Origin: Natrialbaceae archaeon
GTDB taxonomy: Archaea; Halobacteriota; Halobacteria; Halobacteriales; Natrialbaceae
NCBI GenBank assembly: GCA_003559215.1
Contig: PWMF01000066.1
Span: 1-45,473, forward strand
Reading direction: 5' to 3'
DNA length: 45,473 bases
Shown: piece after piece, positions 16,314-25,014 of the stretch
How positions within the stretch are numbered: position 1 is the first letter of the stretch
How the letters are laid out: every line of letters begins with the position of its first letter
Translations under genes and position numbers: made by a program
Notes under the pieces: model-generated
The model's database searches: none
Told to the model about the DNA's origin: nothing
What the model saw: only the letters and a program-made list of their open reading frames with translations

Positions 16314-16558
16314 CGGGCCCTCCGTCCTCGCCGTCGGTTCGATCCCGCTTCTGGAGCGTCCGCCAAGCGGAAATCTCTCTGCCACAGAGACTGTATCGAT
16401 TTACTGAATTTCATCTAATCAGATGGAACCGGAGATCCCTGTATACTATTCGGTTACTAAATCGGCCTTAAGGGCCTGATACACCGGATTAGCGGGCTGC
16501 TAGCGGGCTTGCTCTCGCGGGCCGAACCGACTTGCCGATACCGCCGATAGGACGGTCA
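16314..16558. other. 245 bp divergent intergenic region with three small palindromes
   Basis: Between the surface protein (minus) and the TM protein (plus). Inverted repeats: TCTCTG/CAGAGA at 16376-16390 (3 nt loop), CATCT/AGATG at 16412-16425 and GGCC/GGCC around TTAAG at 16464-16476. The segment 16391-16470 is AT-rich for this genome and probably holds promoters in both directions. Confidence 0.4.
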
Positions 16559-16981
16559 ATGAGTCTTCGAACCCTACGCAGGGAGCAGTCGGACCGGCGG
16601 TCGGACGCGCTCGCGGCGGACCGATCGCTCGGCACTCGAGTCGTTGGACTGGCGATCGTCGGCGTCGGAGCCGTCTTGGCCGCCGATGCGATCGCCCGGC
16701 GCCTCGAGTCGAGCGGGCCATCCACGGTCGCCGACGGTGTGCGCCAACGCCGGGGGCGGTCGACACCGCGAGGGGGGTCCCCGTCGGAGCCGATCGACGA
16801 AGGGGTCGAGCCGATCGACGACGATCGGCTGAACGTCGACGTCACCGACGACCGACGGACGACCGAGGCGATCGACGAGCGGGCGACCGAGGACGTCCAG
16901 GAGGAGCCGGCGACACCCGGGGAGCTCTCCATCGACGAGGATCTCGCCGAGGAGCTCCGGGACGATGACCGGGAGAAGTGA
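16559..16981 (+). CDS. Hypothetical protein with one membrane span and acidic tail
   Basis: 140 residues. A basic N-terminus (MSLRTLRREQSDRR) is followed by a hydrophobic segment at about 28-44 (VVGLAIVGVGAVLAADAI) and a long charged tail ending LDDDREK-like acids. Predicted to sit in the membrane by one helix with an acidic soluble domain. No family recognised. Placed just upstream of the Lhr helicase, 78 bp away on the same strand, but the helicase has its own promoter-like box. Confidence 0.55.
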   Translation: MSLRTLRREQSDRRSDALAADRSLGTRVVGLAIVGVGAVLAADAIARRLESSGPSTVADGVRQRRGRSTPRGGSPSEPIDEGVEPIDDDRLNVDVTDDRRTTEAIDERATEDVQEEPATPGELSIDEDLAEELRDDDREK

Positions 16982-17059
16982 GGGAGATCGCCGGCCGTCC
17001 GATCGCCAGCGAAGACGAAGAACGTGGCGCTTATCCGCCCTACGTCCGTAGACGCGCCG

Positions 17060-19885
17060 ATGACTGAGGGAGACGTCGCCGCCTTCACGCACCTCGGCTC
17101 GACGGTCCGCGGGGCGCTTTCCGAGCGCGGGTTCTCGACGCCGACGGCCCCCCAGCGGCTGGCGATTCCGCCGCTGTCGGCCGGCGAGAACACGCTCGTG
17201 ATCGCGCCGACCGGGAGCGGCAAGACCGAGACGGCGATGTTACCCGTCTTCGACCACCTCGTTGCGGACCGTCCCGACGGGTTCGGCGCGCTCTACGTCA
17301 CGCCGCTGCGGGCGCTCAACCGAGACATGCGCGAACGCCTCGAGTGGTGGGGCGAGTACCTGGATCTCGAGGTCGCGGTCCGTCACGGCGACACCACCCA
17401 GTACCAGCGGAGCAAGCAGGCCGAGGATCCGCCCGACATCCTTGTGACGACGCCCGAGACCGTCCAGGCGATGCTCACGGGCGAGCGCCTCCGGGAGGCG
17501 CTCGAGGACGTCTCCCACGTCGTAATCGACGAGGTCCACGAGCTCGCGGCCTCGAAACGGGGCGCACAGCTGTCGATCGCGCTCGAGCGGCTGCACGACC
17601 TCGCCGGCAACATGCAACGGATCGGGCTCTCGGCGACCGTCGGCGATCCCGAATCGGTCGGTCGGTTCCTGACAGGGGGACGCGCCTGCGAGATTCGGGA
17701 GATCGACGTCGGGAATAACGTCGACGTTACGGTCCGTAACCCCGAAATCACCGAGGAGGACGAGGATCTGTCCGGCAAGCTCGTTACCGACGCCTCGACG
17801 GCGAGCCACGTCCGGCTGATCCGGGATCTCGTAGACGAGCACGAGTCGACGCTGATCTTCGTCAACACGCGACAGACGGCCGAGGCGCTGGGCTCGCGCT
17901 TTACCGAACTCGAGCTGCCGATCGGGATCCATCACGGCTCGCTCTCGAAGGAGGCTCGGATCGACGTCGAGGACCGGTTCAAGGCCGGCGAGCTCGACGG
18001 GCTGCTCTGTACCTCCTCGATGGAGCTGGGGATCGACGTCGGCCGAGTCGACCACGTGATCCAGTACCAGAGCCCTCGGCAGGTCGCCCGCCTGCTCCAG
18101 CGGATCGGCCGCGCAGGTCACCGCCAGGACGAGGTCTCGAGCGGAACTATCGTAACGACCCGTCCCGACGACACGTTCGAGGCGCTGTCGATCGCCCGCC
18201 GGGCCCGCGACGGCGAAGTCGAACCCGCCGCGATCCACGAGGGAAGTCTCGACGTGGTCGCGAACCAGCTGCCGGCGTTCGTCCAGAGCCGCGGCGACAC
18301 CCGCCTCGAGGAGGCCGTCGAGACGATCACGCGGGCGTACCCGTTCCGAGACGTCACGGAGGAGACGATCCGCGAGATCCTCGGCGAACTCCACCGCAAC
18401 CGGATCCTCTGGTTCGACGAGAGCGAGGACCGCCTCGAAACCACCGGCGGCACCTGGCAGTACGTCTACGCGAACCTCTCGATGATTCCCGACGAGGAGA
18501 CCTACGAAGTCCACGACATCGCCTCCGGAGGCCAGATCGGGACCCTGGACGAGCAGTTCGTCGTCAACTTCGCCCAGCCCGGCGAGGTGTTCATTCAACG
18601 GGGAGAGATGTGGCGTATCGCCGAGATCGACGACGAGGAGGGGCGGGTGAAGGTGAGTCCGATCGAGGACCCCGCTGGCGAAGTCCCCTCCTGGATCGGC
18701 CAGGAGATCCCCGTTCCCGCGGCGGTCGCCGGCGAGGTCGGCGAGATGCGTGGCGTGGCCGAGCCGCAACTCCAGCAGGGCGCGGACGCCGAGGCAGTCG
18801 CTCGCGAGTTCGCGGGCCGGTACCCCGCCGACGAGCACACGCTTATCGAGGCCTGCTCACAGCTCGCGGACCACGTCGAGAGCGACGCGCCGATGCCGAC
18901 GGCCGACCGGCTCGTCTTAGAGCGCCAGGGGCGGACGATCGTACTCAACGCCCCGTTCGGCCACAAGACGAACGAAACGCTCGGGCGCGTCCTCTCGTCG
19001 CTGCTCGGCCAGCGGGCCGGCTCCTCTGTCGGTCTCGAGACCGACCCCTACCGGATCGAACTCGAGGTGCCGACGTCGATCGCGACGAGCGACGTGCTGG
19101 CGGTGCTCCAGGACACCGACCCCGACCACGTCGGAACGATCGTCGAACTCGGACTGAAGGGGTCGGACGCGCTTGCCTTCCGGCTCGCACAAGTTTCGGC
19201 GAAGTTCGGCGCGCTCAAGCGCTGGCAGGGGTCGGGCCGAATGTCGAACGAGCGGCTCCTGAAAGCCCTCGAGGACACCCCGATGTACGACGAGTCGATC
19301 CGCGAGGTGTTCCACGAGGACCTGGACGTCGCGCACGCGGGTCGCGTGCTCGAGGCGATCCAGTCGGGCGAACTCGAACTGGTCACCCATCGCGGCCGCA
19401 CCGCCATCGGGATGGGTGGTCGCTCGTCCGGCAAGGAGCTGCTGGCACCCGAGAACGCCGACGCCAGCGTCATCGAGACGGTCAAGGAACGCATCCGCGA
19501 CGATCGCGTTATTCTGCTGTGTACGCACTGCCACGAGTGGAAGGTAAAGACGAAGGTCGGCCGTGTCGCCGACCAGCCCGAGTGTCCCGAGTGTGGTTCG
19601 ACCCGGATCGCGTCACTGAACCCGTGGGCCGACGAGGTCGTGCAGGCGGTTCGGGCCGAGAAGAAGGACGAAGAACAGGAGGAGATGACCGAACGGGCGT
19701 TCCACAGCGCTAGTCTGGTCCAGAGTCACGGCAAGCAGGCCGTGATCGCGATGGCCGCCCGCGGGGTCGGTCCGCACAACGCGGCCCGGATCATCAGCAA
19801 GCTCCGGGAGAACGAGGCCGACTTCTATCGCGACATCCTCTCGAAGGAACGCGAGTACGCTCGCACGCAATCGTTCTGGGACTGA
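17060..19885 (+). CDS. lhr: Lhr-type superfamily 2 DNA helicase with C-terminal zinc ribbon
   Basis: 941 residues. Helicase motifs in order: Q-motif region FSTPTAPQRLAIPPL, motif I APTGSGKTETAM, Ia TPLRALNRDM, Ib TTPETVQAML, motif II VIDEVHEL, motif III LSATVGD, IV LIFVNTRQTAE, V SSMELGIDVGRVDHVIQ, VI QRIGRAGHR. This is followed by the winged-helix and Lhr-core regions. Near the C-terminus lies a zinc ribbon with CTHC and CPEC pairs, then a helical module. Lhr proteins are 3'-5' helicases that remodel stalled forks or R-loops in DNA repair; the exact role here is inferred from family. TATA-like GCGCTTATCC at 17027-17036 lies about 28 nt before the ATG. Confidence 0.93.
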   Translation: MTEGDVAAFTHLGSTVRGALSERGFSTPTAPQRLAIPPLSAGENTLVIAPTGSGKTETAMLPVFDHLVADRPDGFGALYVTPLRALNRDMRERLEWWGEYLDLEVAVRHGDTTQYQRSKQAEDPPDILVTTPETVQAMLTGERLREALEDVSHVVIDEVHELAASKRGAQLSIALERLHDLAGNMQRIGLSATVGDPESVGRFLTGGRACEIREIDVGNNVDVTVRNPEITEEDEDLSGKLVTDASTASHVRLIRDLVDEHESTLIFVNTRQTAEALGSRFTELELPIGIHHGSLSKEARIDVEDRFKAGELDGLLCTSSMELGIDVGRVDHVIQYQSPRQVARLLQRIGRAGHRQDEVSSGTIVTTRPDDTFEALSIARRARDGEVEPAAIHEGSLDVVANQLPAFVQSRGDTRLEEAVETITRAYPFRDVTEETIREILGELHRNRILWFDESEDRLETTGGTWQYVYANLSMIPDEETYEVHDIASGGQIGTLDEQFVVNFAQPGEVFIQRGEMWRIAEIDDEEGRVKVSPIEDPAGEVPSWIGQEIPVPAAVAGEVGEMRGVAEPQLQQGADAEAVAREFAGRYPADEHTLIEACSQLADHVESDAPMPTADRLVLERQGRTIVLNAPFGHKTNETLGRVLSSLLGQRAGSSVGLETDPYRIELEVPTSIATSDVLAVLQDTDPDHVGTIVELGLKGSDALAFRLAQVSAKFGALKRWQGSGRMSNERLLKALEDTPMYDESIREVFHEDLDVAHAGRVLEAIQSGELELVTHRGRTAIGMGGRSSGKELLAPENADASVIETVKERIRDDRVILLCTHCHEWKVKTKVGRVADQPECPECGSTRIASLNPWADEVVQAVRAEKKDEEQEEMTERAFHSASLVQSHGKQAVIAMAARGVGPHNAARIISKLRENEADFYRDILSKEREYARTQSFWD

Positions 19886-19965
19886 GCGACCGGAGCCGCA
19901 GTCGCCAAACCGGTCGTCCGTCTCCGGCAACGGTCTTATCCGCGAACCGGGTTGATTCCACGTCT

Positions 19966-20536
19966 ATGGATTCGGGGTCGCCTGACGAGTCCGTCGAGAA
20001 CGGGACGCAGCCGACGCGGTCGGCCGGTACCCGACTCTCGCTGCTCGAGGCCGCGGACGTTCCGAGCGTCCGGCTGACGCCGGCGGGGACGATCGACGAC
20101 GTCACCGCCACGTTTGCCGCTCTGTCGGGCTACGACCGTCCGGAACTGGTCGGGCGGCAGTTCTCGGCGGTTCTGTGGGACGGAGGGCGCGTCGCTCGAG
20201 ACGGTGCTGGCGGGGCCGAGTGGAACGTCCCTGTCGACGACGGGTTCGGTGCGAACCCGATCGGATACCGTCGTCGACGCCGAGATTCATCTCGCGGGAC
20301 TGCCGACGGAGGATCCCGAGAGAGATCGCGGTTCGCGAGAGGGGATCGGGATCGACTCCGACGAGCAGGAGCGCGTCTTCGAGGTGTTCCAGCGACTGCA
20401 CGGCCTCGAGGGAACGGAGATTGGGCTCGCGATCTGTCGTCGGATCGTCGAGCGCCGTGGCGGGCGGACCCGCGTCGACTCCGAGTTCGACGAGGGCGCG
20501 ACGTTCGCTTTCACGCTTCCCGCGACGGAATCGTGA
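19966..20536 (+). pseudogene. PAS-histidine kinase remnant, frameshifted with internal deletion
   Basis: The ATG at 19966 opens a PAS-like segment ([30 protein letters not shown]) and the frame then becomes nonsense after WDGG. A shift by one base near 20182-20188 (CGGAGGG) restores a good reading (ASLETVLAG, then [17 protein letters not shown]). This jumps directly to the end of an HATPase domain: [20 protein letters not shown], then [17 protein letters not shown] and a stop at 20536. The HisKA dimerisation region, the phospho-His and the N box are missing. A promoter-like GTCTTATCC at about 19934 is still there. The two halves together cover about 190 codons against 350 or more in intact kinases. 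Not expected to be active. Confidence 0.75.
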
Positions 20537-20596
20537 CCGCGTCGATCGTCCGAACTGTCCGTAACGATCATACGACTTGCTCGCATGGCTCGAGGT

Positions 20597-21337
20597 ATGA
20601 ACTTCGCTCCTGGGGCCTGGAAATACGCGCTTCCGCCCCTGCTCGCCGCACCGTTCGCGTTACTGTTCAGCGTCGCGGCCAGCCTCGCCGCCCTCCTCGT
20701 GGGGATCGCGACGCTCGCCTTCTTCCGCGATCCGGACCGGAACCCGCCGCCGACGGGGGTCGTCGCGCCAGCCGACGGAACCGTCTCGGTGCTTCGCGAG
20801 GAGAACGAGCGTGTTCGCCTGGGGATCTTCATGAACGTCTGGCATGTTCACGTCGTCCGTGCGCCCTTCGAGGGACGAGTGACCGACGTCGAGCACGTCT
20901 CCGGCGCACACCGCCCGGCATTCTCCAAGGAATCCGAGCGCAACGAGCGGGTCCACGTCGAGTTCGAGGCCGACTCGCCCCACCTCCCCGATCTCGAGGT
21001 CGCCAACGACCCCGACTCGAGCGCCGACCGAAACGCGGCCGCGTCGACGGTCACGTTCGTCGCCGGCGCGTTCGCCCGTCGGATCTTCCCCTACGTCGAA
21101 CCCGACGACGACCTCGAGCGCGGGCAGCGTCTGGGTCACATCGCCTTCGGCAGCCGCGTCGATCTCGTCTTCCCCCCGAGCGTCGACCGCGAGGACATCA
21201 CCGTCGAGCCGGGCGACTCGACGACGGCCGGCGAGACGGTCGTCGTCGAACCTGACGAGGACGCGCTGCTCGGGGCGGGGCTCGAGGACTCGGAGTACGA
21301 ATCCGACAACGGTGACGCCGCGGCGGCTCCCCCGTAG
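20597..21337 (+). CDS. asd: Archaetidylserine decarboxylase (phosphatidylserine decarboxylase family, short form)
   Basis: Converts archaetidylserine to archaetidylethanolamine in membrane lipid synthesis. 246 residues. An N-terminal hydrophobic hairpin at about 10-42 (YALPPLLAAPFALLFSVAAS) gives the membrane anchor. VVAPADGTVSVL and GIFMNVWHVHVVRAPFEGRV are family motifs. The self-cleavage and pyruvoyl site is the GS in HIAFGSRVDLVFP near residue 190. A short acidic tail follows. The start at 20597 is preferred over one 12 nt upstream because it gives a standard N-terminus. The phosphatidylserine synthase partner is not in the window. Gene neighbours are unrelated. Confidence 0.9.
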   Translation: MNFAPGAWKYALPPLLAAPFALLFSVAASLAALLVGIATLAFFRDPDRNPPPTGVVAPADGTVSVLREENERVRLGIFMNVWHVHVVRAPFEGRVTDVEHVSGAHRPAFSKESERNERVHVEFEADSPHLPDLEVANDPDSSADRNAAASTVTFVAGAFARRIFPYVEPDDDLERGQRLGHIAFGSRVDLVFPPSVDREDITVEPGDSTTAGETVVVEPDEDALLGAGLEDSEYESDNGDAAAAPP

Positions 21338-21345
21338 CGAAACGG

Positions 21346-21558
21346 TCACTCCGAACGATCGGTCGACCGCGAATCTTCCAGAACCTCCGTCGCGTCGTTC
21401 ATGGCGCGCAGATCGGGTTCCGCGCAGGAACAGCACTCACCCTTTTCGCTTCCGATCGGCCGCATCTCTCCGTTCGCGTTGATCCGGACCGCGATAGCGT
21501 CCCCGCAGCGCTCACAGATCGCCGCTGCCCGTTCGACTCCGTTCCCCGAGTCATTCAT
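21346..21558 (-). CDS. Small Cys-rich (zinc-binding) protein
   Basis: 70 residues from the ATG at 21558 (a GTG at 21567 is an alternative). CERCGD and CCSCAEPD provide five Cys in a CxxC...CCxC arrangement, as in treble-clef or zinc-ribbon microproteins. The protein is acidic at its C-terminus. Convergent with asd, 8 bp apart, so the two share a termination zone. Function unknown. Confidence 0.6.
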   Translation of the reverse strand: MNDSGNGVERAAAICERCGDAIAVRINANGEMRPIGSEKGECCSCAEPDLRAMNDATEVLEDSRSTDRSE

Positions 21559-21722
21559 CGCGATCACCCTTTGAACCGTCCATCACGATCATTGTGATTC
21601 GACGCGGAGTGAGATAACGCTCCTTTCGGCTATTCCATGCGATATAAATAGGGGCGACTAACCCTCGGTCACGTTGGGGCGGCGACGAGTGTCAGCGTAC
21701 CGTCGGCGGATCGAAAACGGCC
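21559..21722. other. Intergenic region with strong TATA-like element
   Basis: GATATAAATA at 21641-21650 stands out in GC-rich DNA. It lies about 85 nt upstream of the minus-strand Cys-rich gene, which would imply a leader of some 55 nt. It could also fire in the plus direction, where only the antisense strand of the CDC48 gene follows. A small RNA or antisense transcript from here is possible but not shown. Confidence 0.4.
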
Positions 21723-23924
21723 TCAGCCGGAGGCGGTCGTCTCTTCCCGTGCCGCCTCGAGGTGGCGACGCTCGATCAGGACCTCGCCGGCCCGTTCGTT
21801 GGCTTCCTCGGGGTCGTAGGCCGTCGCGACCTCGCGGATCGCCTTCATCGACGCCGTCCGAACCAGCGCCTCGAGGTCGGCGCCGGTGTACCCCTCAAGG
21901 TCGGCCGCGAGATCGGCAAGATCGACGTCGTCGGCCAGCGGCTTGTCGCCGGCGTGGACCGCGAGGATCTTTTCGCGGGCCTCGAGATCGGGTTCGCCGA
22001 CGAGCACGTGCGTGTCGAGGCGACCTGGTCGGAGCAGGGCGGGATCGATCTGGTCCTTGCGGTTCGTCGCCGCAAGCACGACGAGGTTCGGGTTCTCGCG
22101 CATCCCGTCGAGCTCCGTGAGCAGTTGGGAGACGACCCGTTCCGTGACCTCGTTCTGGCCCGCACCCCGAGCCGCGGTGATGGCGTCGATCTCGTCGAAG
22201 AAGACGATCGACGGCGCGGCCTGGCGAGCCCGCTCGAACACCTTGCGGATCGCCTTCTCCGACTCACCGACGTAGCGGTCGACGATCTCGGGACCGTCGA
22301 CGCGCACGAAATTGACGTCGGTCTCGACGGCGAGCGCCCTGGCGAGCAGCGTCTTCCCAGTCCCCGGCGGCCCGTGTAGCAACACCCCGGAGGGGGGTTC
22401 GGTGTTGGTCGCTTCGAACAGTCGGTCGTATGTGAGGGGCCACTCGACGGACTCCCGGAGGGTCTCCTTTGCGTTCTCGAGCCCGCCCACGTCCTCGAAG
22501 TCGGTCTCGGGGGACTCGGCGACGTACTCGCGCATCGCGGAGGGCTCGACAGAGGCGAGGGCGGTGTCGAAGTGGGCCCTCGTCACTTTCGGATCCCGGT
22601 TCCACTCCTCGCGGTCGTCGGCCTCGGCCGGACGCTCCCGGATCGCGGCCATCGCGGCCTCGCTGGCGACCGCATCCAGGTCGGCGCCGACGAAACCGTG
22701 GGTTCGCCGGGCAACGGTTTCGACGCTGACGTCGTCGTCGAGGGGCATCCCGCGGGTGTGTACTTCGAGGATCTCCCTCCGGCCCGTCTCGTCGGGGACG
22801 CCGAACTGGATCTCGCGGTCGAACCGGCCCCCGCGGCGCAGCGCGGGGTCGATCGCGTCGACGCGGTTCGTCGCGCCGATGACGATTACCTCGCCGCGGG
22901 CGTCGAGGCCGTCCATCAGCGTCAGCAGCTGGCCGACGATGCGGTTCTCGGCGCCCTCGTCATCGCCGCGAGCGCCCGCGATGGAGTCGATCTCGTCGAA
23001 GAAGATGATGGTCGGCGCGTTCTCGCGGGCGCGTTCGAACACCTCTCGGAGCTGTTCCTCGCTCTCACCCTTGTACTTCGACATGATCTCGGGTCCCGAG
23101 ATCGTCTCGAAGGCAGCGTCGACCTCGTTGGCGACCGCACGGGCGATCAGCGTCTTCCCCGTTCCGGGTGGCCCGTACAGCAACACCCCGGAGGGCGGCT
23201 CGACCCCCAACCGCCGGAACAGTTCGGGTTCCGACAGCGGGAGTTCGATCATCTCCCGGACCTGTTCGAGTTCCTCGTCTAACCCGCCGATGTCCTCGTA
23301 GGTCGGCCCCGTCGTTCCCTCCGTCGAGACCGAACCGCCCTCTGCGCTCTCGCTCGAGGCGCCCGAGCTCGCGTTCCGAGAACTGTCGCCGGCTGCGCTC
23401 GCTCGAGCGTCGGGGGCGGCGATCCGAACGGTGGTCGTACTCGAGATCCGGACGTCACCCGCGGGCGTCGTGTCGACGACGGTAAACGGGTTCTGGCTGA
23501 CGCCCTCGATCCGGATCTGCTCGCCGGCTCGGACGGGCCGGTTCCGGAGCTTCTTGGCAGCGTCGCGCTCGGCGACCTGCCGTTCGCCGTCGGTGATCGA
23601 CGGCGGGGGCGACAGCGTAACCCGCGTTGCCTCCTGAATCGTCGAGGTGTCCTTCGGACGAACTGTGACCGTGTCGCCGACGTGGACGCCGGCGTTCGCG
23701 CGCGTGTCGCCGTCGATCTGGATCGCGGTTTCGGGGACCGACGGATCGGCGGGCCACATCTTCGCGACCGTGGTCTTCTCGCCCTCGATCACGACCGTAT
23801 CGCCGCTGAGAACCCCCAGCTCCCGGCGCGCACGTTCGGGGATCCGTGCGACGCCGCGACCGGCGTCGCGTTTCTCGGCCGCCCGAACCGATAGCCCCAC
23901 TCCGTCAGCGTCGGACCCGCTCAT
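21723..23924 (-). CDS. cdc48: CDC48/p97/VAT-type AAA ATPase
   Basis: Protein-unfolding hexamer that feeds substrates to the proteasome in archaea. 733 residues. Residues 1-180 are the double-psi barrel N domain (DAGRGVARIPERARRELGVL, DTVVIEG, HVGDTVTVRP). A Ser/Ala-rich linker with about 40 low-complexity residues follows, then AAA D1 (GPPGTGKT, FFDEIDSIAGARG, arginine finger region ALRRGGRFDREI) and D2 (GPPGTGKT, FFDEIDAITAARG, ALLRPGRLD). The Ser/Ala linker between the N domain and D1 is longer than in VAT. Start at 23924 is the ATG with the family N-terminus (MSGSDADGVGLSVRAAEKRD). The C-terminus ends REETTASG and lacks the HbYX proteasome-docking motif seen in some relatives. Confidence 0.94.
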   Translation of the reverse strand: MSGSDADGVGLSVRAAEKRDAGRGVARIPERARRELGVLSGDTVVIEGEKTTVAKMWPADPSVPETAIQIDGDTRANAGVHVGDTVTVRPKDTSTIQEATRVTLSPPPSITDGERQVAERDAAKKLRNRPVRAGEQIRIEGVSQNPFTVVDTTPAGDVRISSTTTVRIAAPDARASAAGDSSRNASSGASSESAEGGSVSTEGTTGPTYEDIGGLDEELEQVREMIELPLSEPELFRRLGVEPPSGVLLYGPPGTGKTLIARAVANEVDAAFETISGPEIMSKYKGESEEQLREVFERARENAPTIIFFDEIDSIAGARGDDEGAENRIVGQLLTLMDGLDARGEVIVIGATNRVDAIDPALRRGGRFDREIQFGVPDETGRREILEVHTRGMPLDDDVSVETVARRTHGFVGADLDAVASEAAMAAIRERPAEADDREEWNRDPKVTRAHFDTALASVEPSAMREYVAESPETDFEDVGGLENAKETLRESVEWPLTYDRLFEATNTEPPSGVLLHGPPGTGKTLLARALAVETDVNFVRVDGPEIVDRYVGESEKAIRKVFERARQAAPSIVFFDEIDAITAARGAGQNEVTERVVSQLLTELDGMRENPNLVVLAATNRKDQIDPALLRPGRLDTHVLVGEPDLEAREKILAVHAGDKPLADDVDLADLAADLEGYTGADLEALVRTASMKAIREVATAYDPEEANERAGEVLIERRHLEAAREETTASG

Positions 23925-24030
23925 GGAGGGTGGTTCCGCGCCCGTGGTCTTGAGAATTGTCCTCGAGCCGACGCGACCGTTGGCCGCTGCCGGAGAAACG
24001 CCTTTGGGGGTCCGTGTCACATCTTCGGGC

Positions 24031-24165
24031 ATGGTGGTCCAGACCGAACGGGACGACGCCACCTGGTTCGAGTGTGAAACCTGCGGGCTGCTGTTCGACG
24101 AGCAGTCCGACGCCACGGAACACGAGAAACACTGCGACGGCAGCGATCCGTCGTACATCCAGTGA
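24031..24165 (+). CDS. C2H2-like zinc-finger microprotein
   Basis: 44 residues. CETCGLLFDEQSDATEHEKH followed by C gives C-x2-C-x12-H-x3-H/C spacing, a classical zinc finger; an acidic tail DGSDPSYIQ follows. The start ATG at 24031 lies about 26 nt after GCCTTTGGG (24000-24008), matching a leaderless promoter. It diverges from cdc48 over about 106 bp. One-finger microproteins of this kind are common in haloarchaea; targets unknown. Confidence 0.75.
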   Translation: MVVQTERDDATWFECETCGLLFDEQSDATEHEKHCDGSDPSYIQ

Positions 24166-24204
24166 GACGGACTGCCGTCCGTCCGAGCGGCCGGAAACGG
24201 CCGT

Positions 24205-24453
24205 CTACTGCTCGAGGCGTTCGCGGTGGTCGGCCGCGAGCTCTCGAGCCTGCTCCAAGGTGTGCGTCTCCGTCCAGCGGACGCGGTCGCCGTCTCCGTA
24301 GGTGAGCGCCGTCTTGAGTTCGTCTCGCAACACGCCGTGGTCGACCGACAGGACGGTCCCGGAGCCGTCGCCGAGTTCGTAGACGCCGGGCCGGTCGGGC
24401 GCCCGGGCGACGGCGTCCCGATCCAGTTCCCGCCAGGATTTCTGTAAGGGCAT
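24205..24453 (-). CDS. Small protein with GIY-YIG-like N-terminal strand
   Basis: 82 residues. PDRPGVYELGDGSGTVLSVD resembles the first hairpin of a GIY-YIG-type fold (PGVYEL.D..G...Y.G), followed by helices (LRDELKTALTYGDGDRVRWT and LEQARELAADHRERL). The catalytic Arg/Glu residues of nucleases are not evident, so it may be a non-catalytic relative. Its start overlaps the upstream stop by 1 nt, so it is cotranslated with the 143-residue protein. Confidence 0.65.
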   Translation of the reverse strand: MPLQKSWRELDRDAVARAPDRPGVYELGDGSGTVLSVDHGVLRDELKTALTYGDGDRVRWTETHTLEQARELAADHRERLEQ

Positions 24454-24884
24454 CAGTCGACCGCCTCGACGAGTTCGTAGGCGTGTTCGCTCATTTCGTC
24501 TTCGGCGAAGACGAAGACGCGGCCGTCGACCGTCGACGGCTCCGCCTCGACCTGGATCGAGTAGGCCGTCGTCGACACCGTCACTCCCGGGAACAGTACC
24601 TCCTCGTCGTCCCCCTCGAGCATCACCCGGCCGACGCCGGTCGACTCGAGGATCTCCGCCTGGGTGTTGCGGTCGTTGACGTAGGTCATGACGCCCTCGA
24701 CGCCGTCGGGATCCGTGACCAGGACGTGGACCTCCTTGCCGGGCGGGGTCTTCACCGCCCGCTCGACGGGTTTCGGCGGCCCGTGGTAGAAGACGTCCCG
24801 CCCGTCGAGGTACTCGACGACGACGCCACCCTCGACGAAGTCGACGCCGATCGTACTGGGTGCAACGTTGCTGCGCTGGCTCAT
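24453..24884 (-). CDS. Conserved haloarchaeal protein (beta-rich, possibly UPF/DUF5796-like)
   Basis: 143 residues, acidic, mostly strand: STIGVDFVEGGVVVEYLDGR, VHVLVTDPDGVEGVMTYVND, GRVMLEGDDEEVLFPGVTV, TAYSIQVEAEPSTVDGRVFV. It seems to be the haloarchaeal family I know as DUF5796, but that name is from memory. No catalytic motif, signal or membrane span. It forms a two-gene operon with the downstream GIY-YIG-like gene and diverges from shikimate kinase. Confidence 0.65.
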   Translation of the reverse strand: MSQRSNVAPSTIGVDFVEGGVVVEYLDGRDVFYHGPPKPVERAVKTPPGKEVHVLVTDPDGVEGVMTYVNDRNTQAEILESTGVGRVMLEGDDEEVLFPGVTVSTTAYSIQVEAEPSTVDGRVFVFAEDEMSEHAYELVEAVD

Positions 24885-25014
24885 ACGTCCGATTCGGCCG
24901 GGCCGGAGAAAAACGATGCGTTCGCGGTTCCGGTCGCCTACCGGAGGGGCCGAACCGGAACCACTACTCGCCGTGATCGCCAGTCTAAATACGGCCCGGG
25001 CGAGAGGGGTCGGT

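Noticed and set aside
19966-21255. A single 429-codon protein covering the kinase remnant and the start of asd
   Set aside because: After about residue 75 the frame is Arg-rich nonsense; the kinase C-terminus and the decarboxylase are both in other frames.
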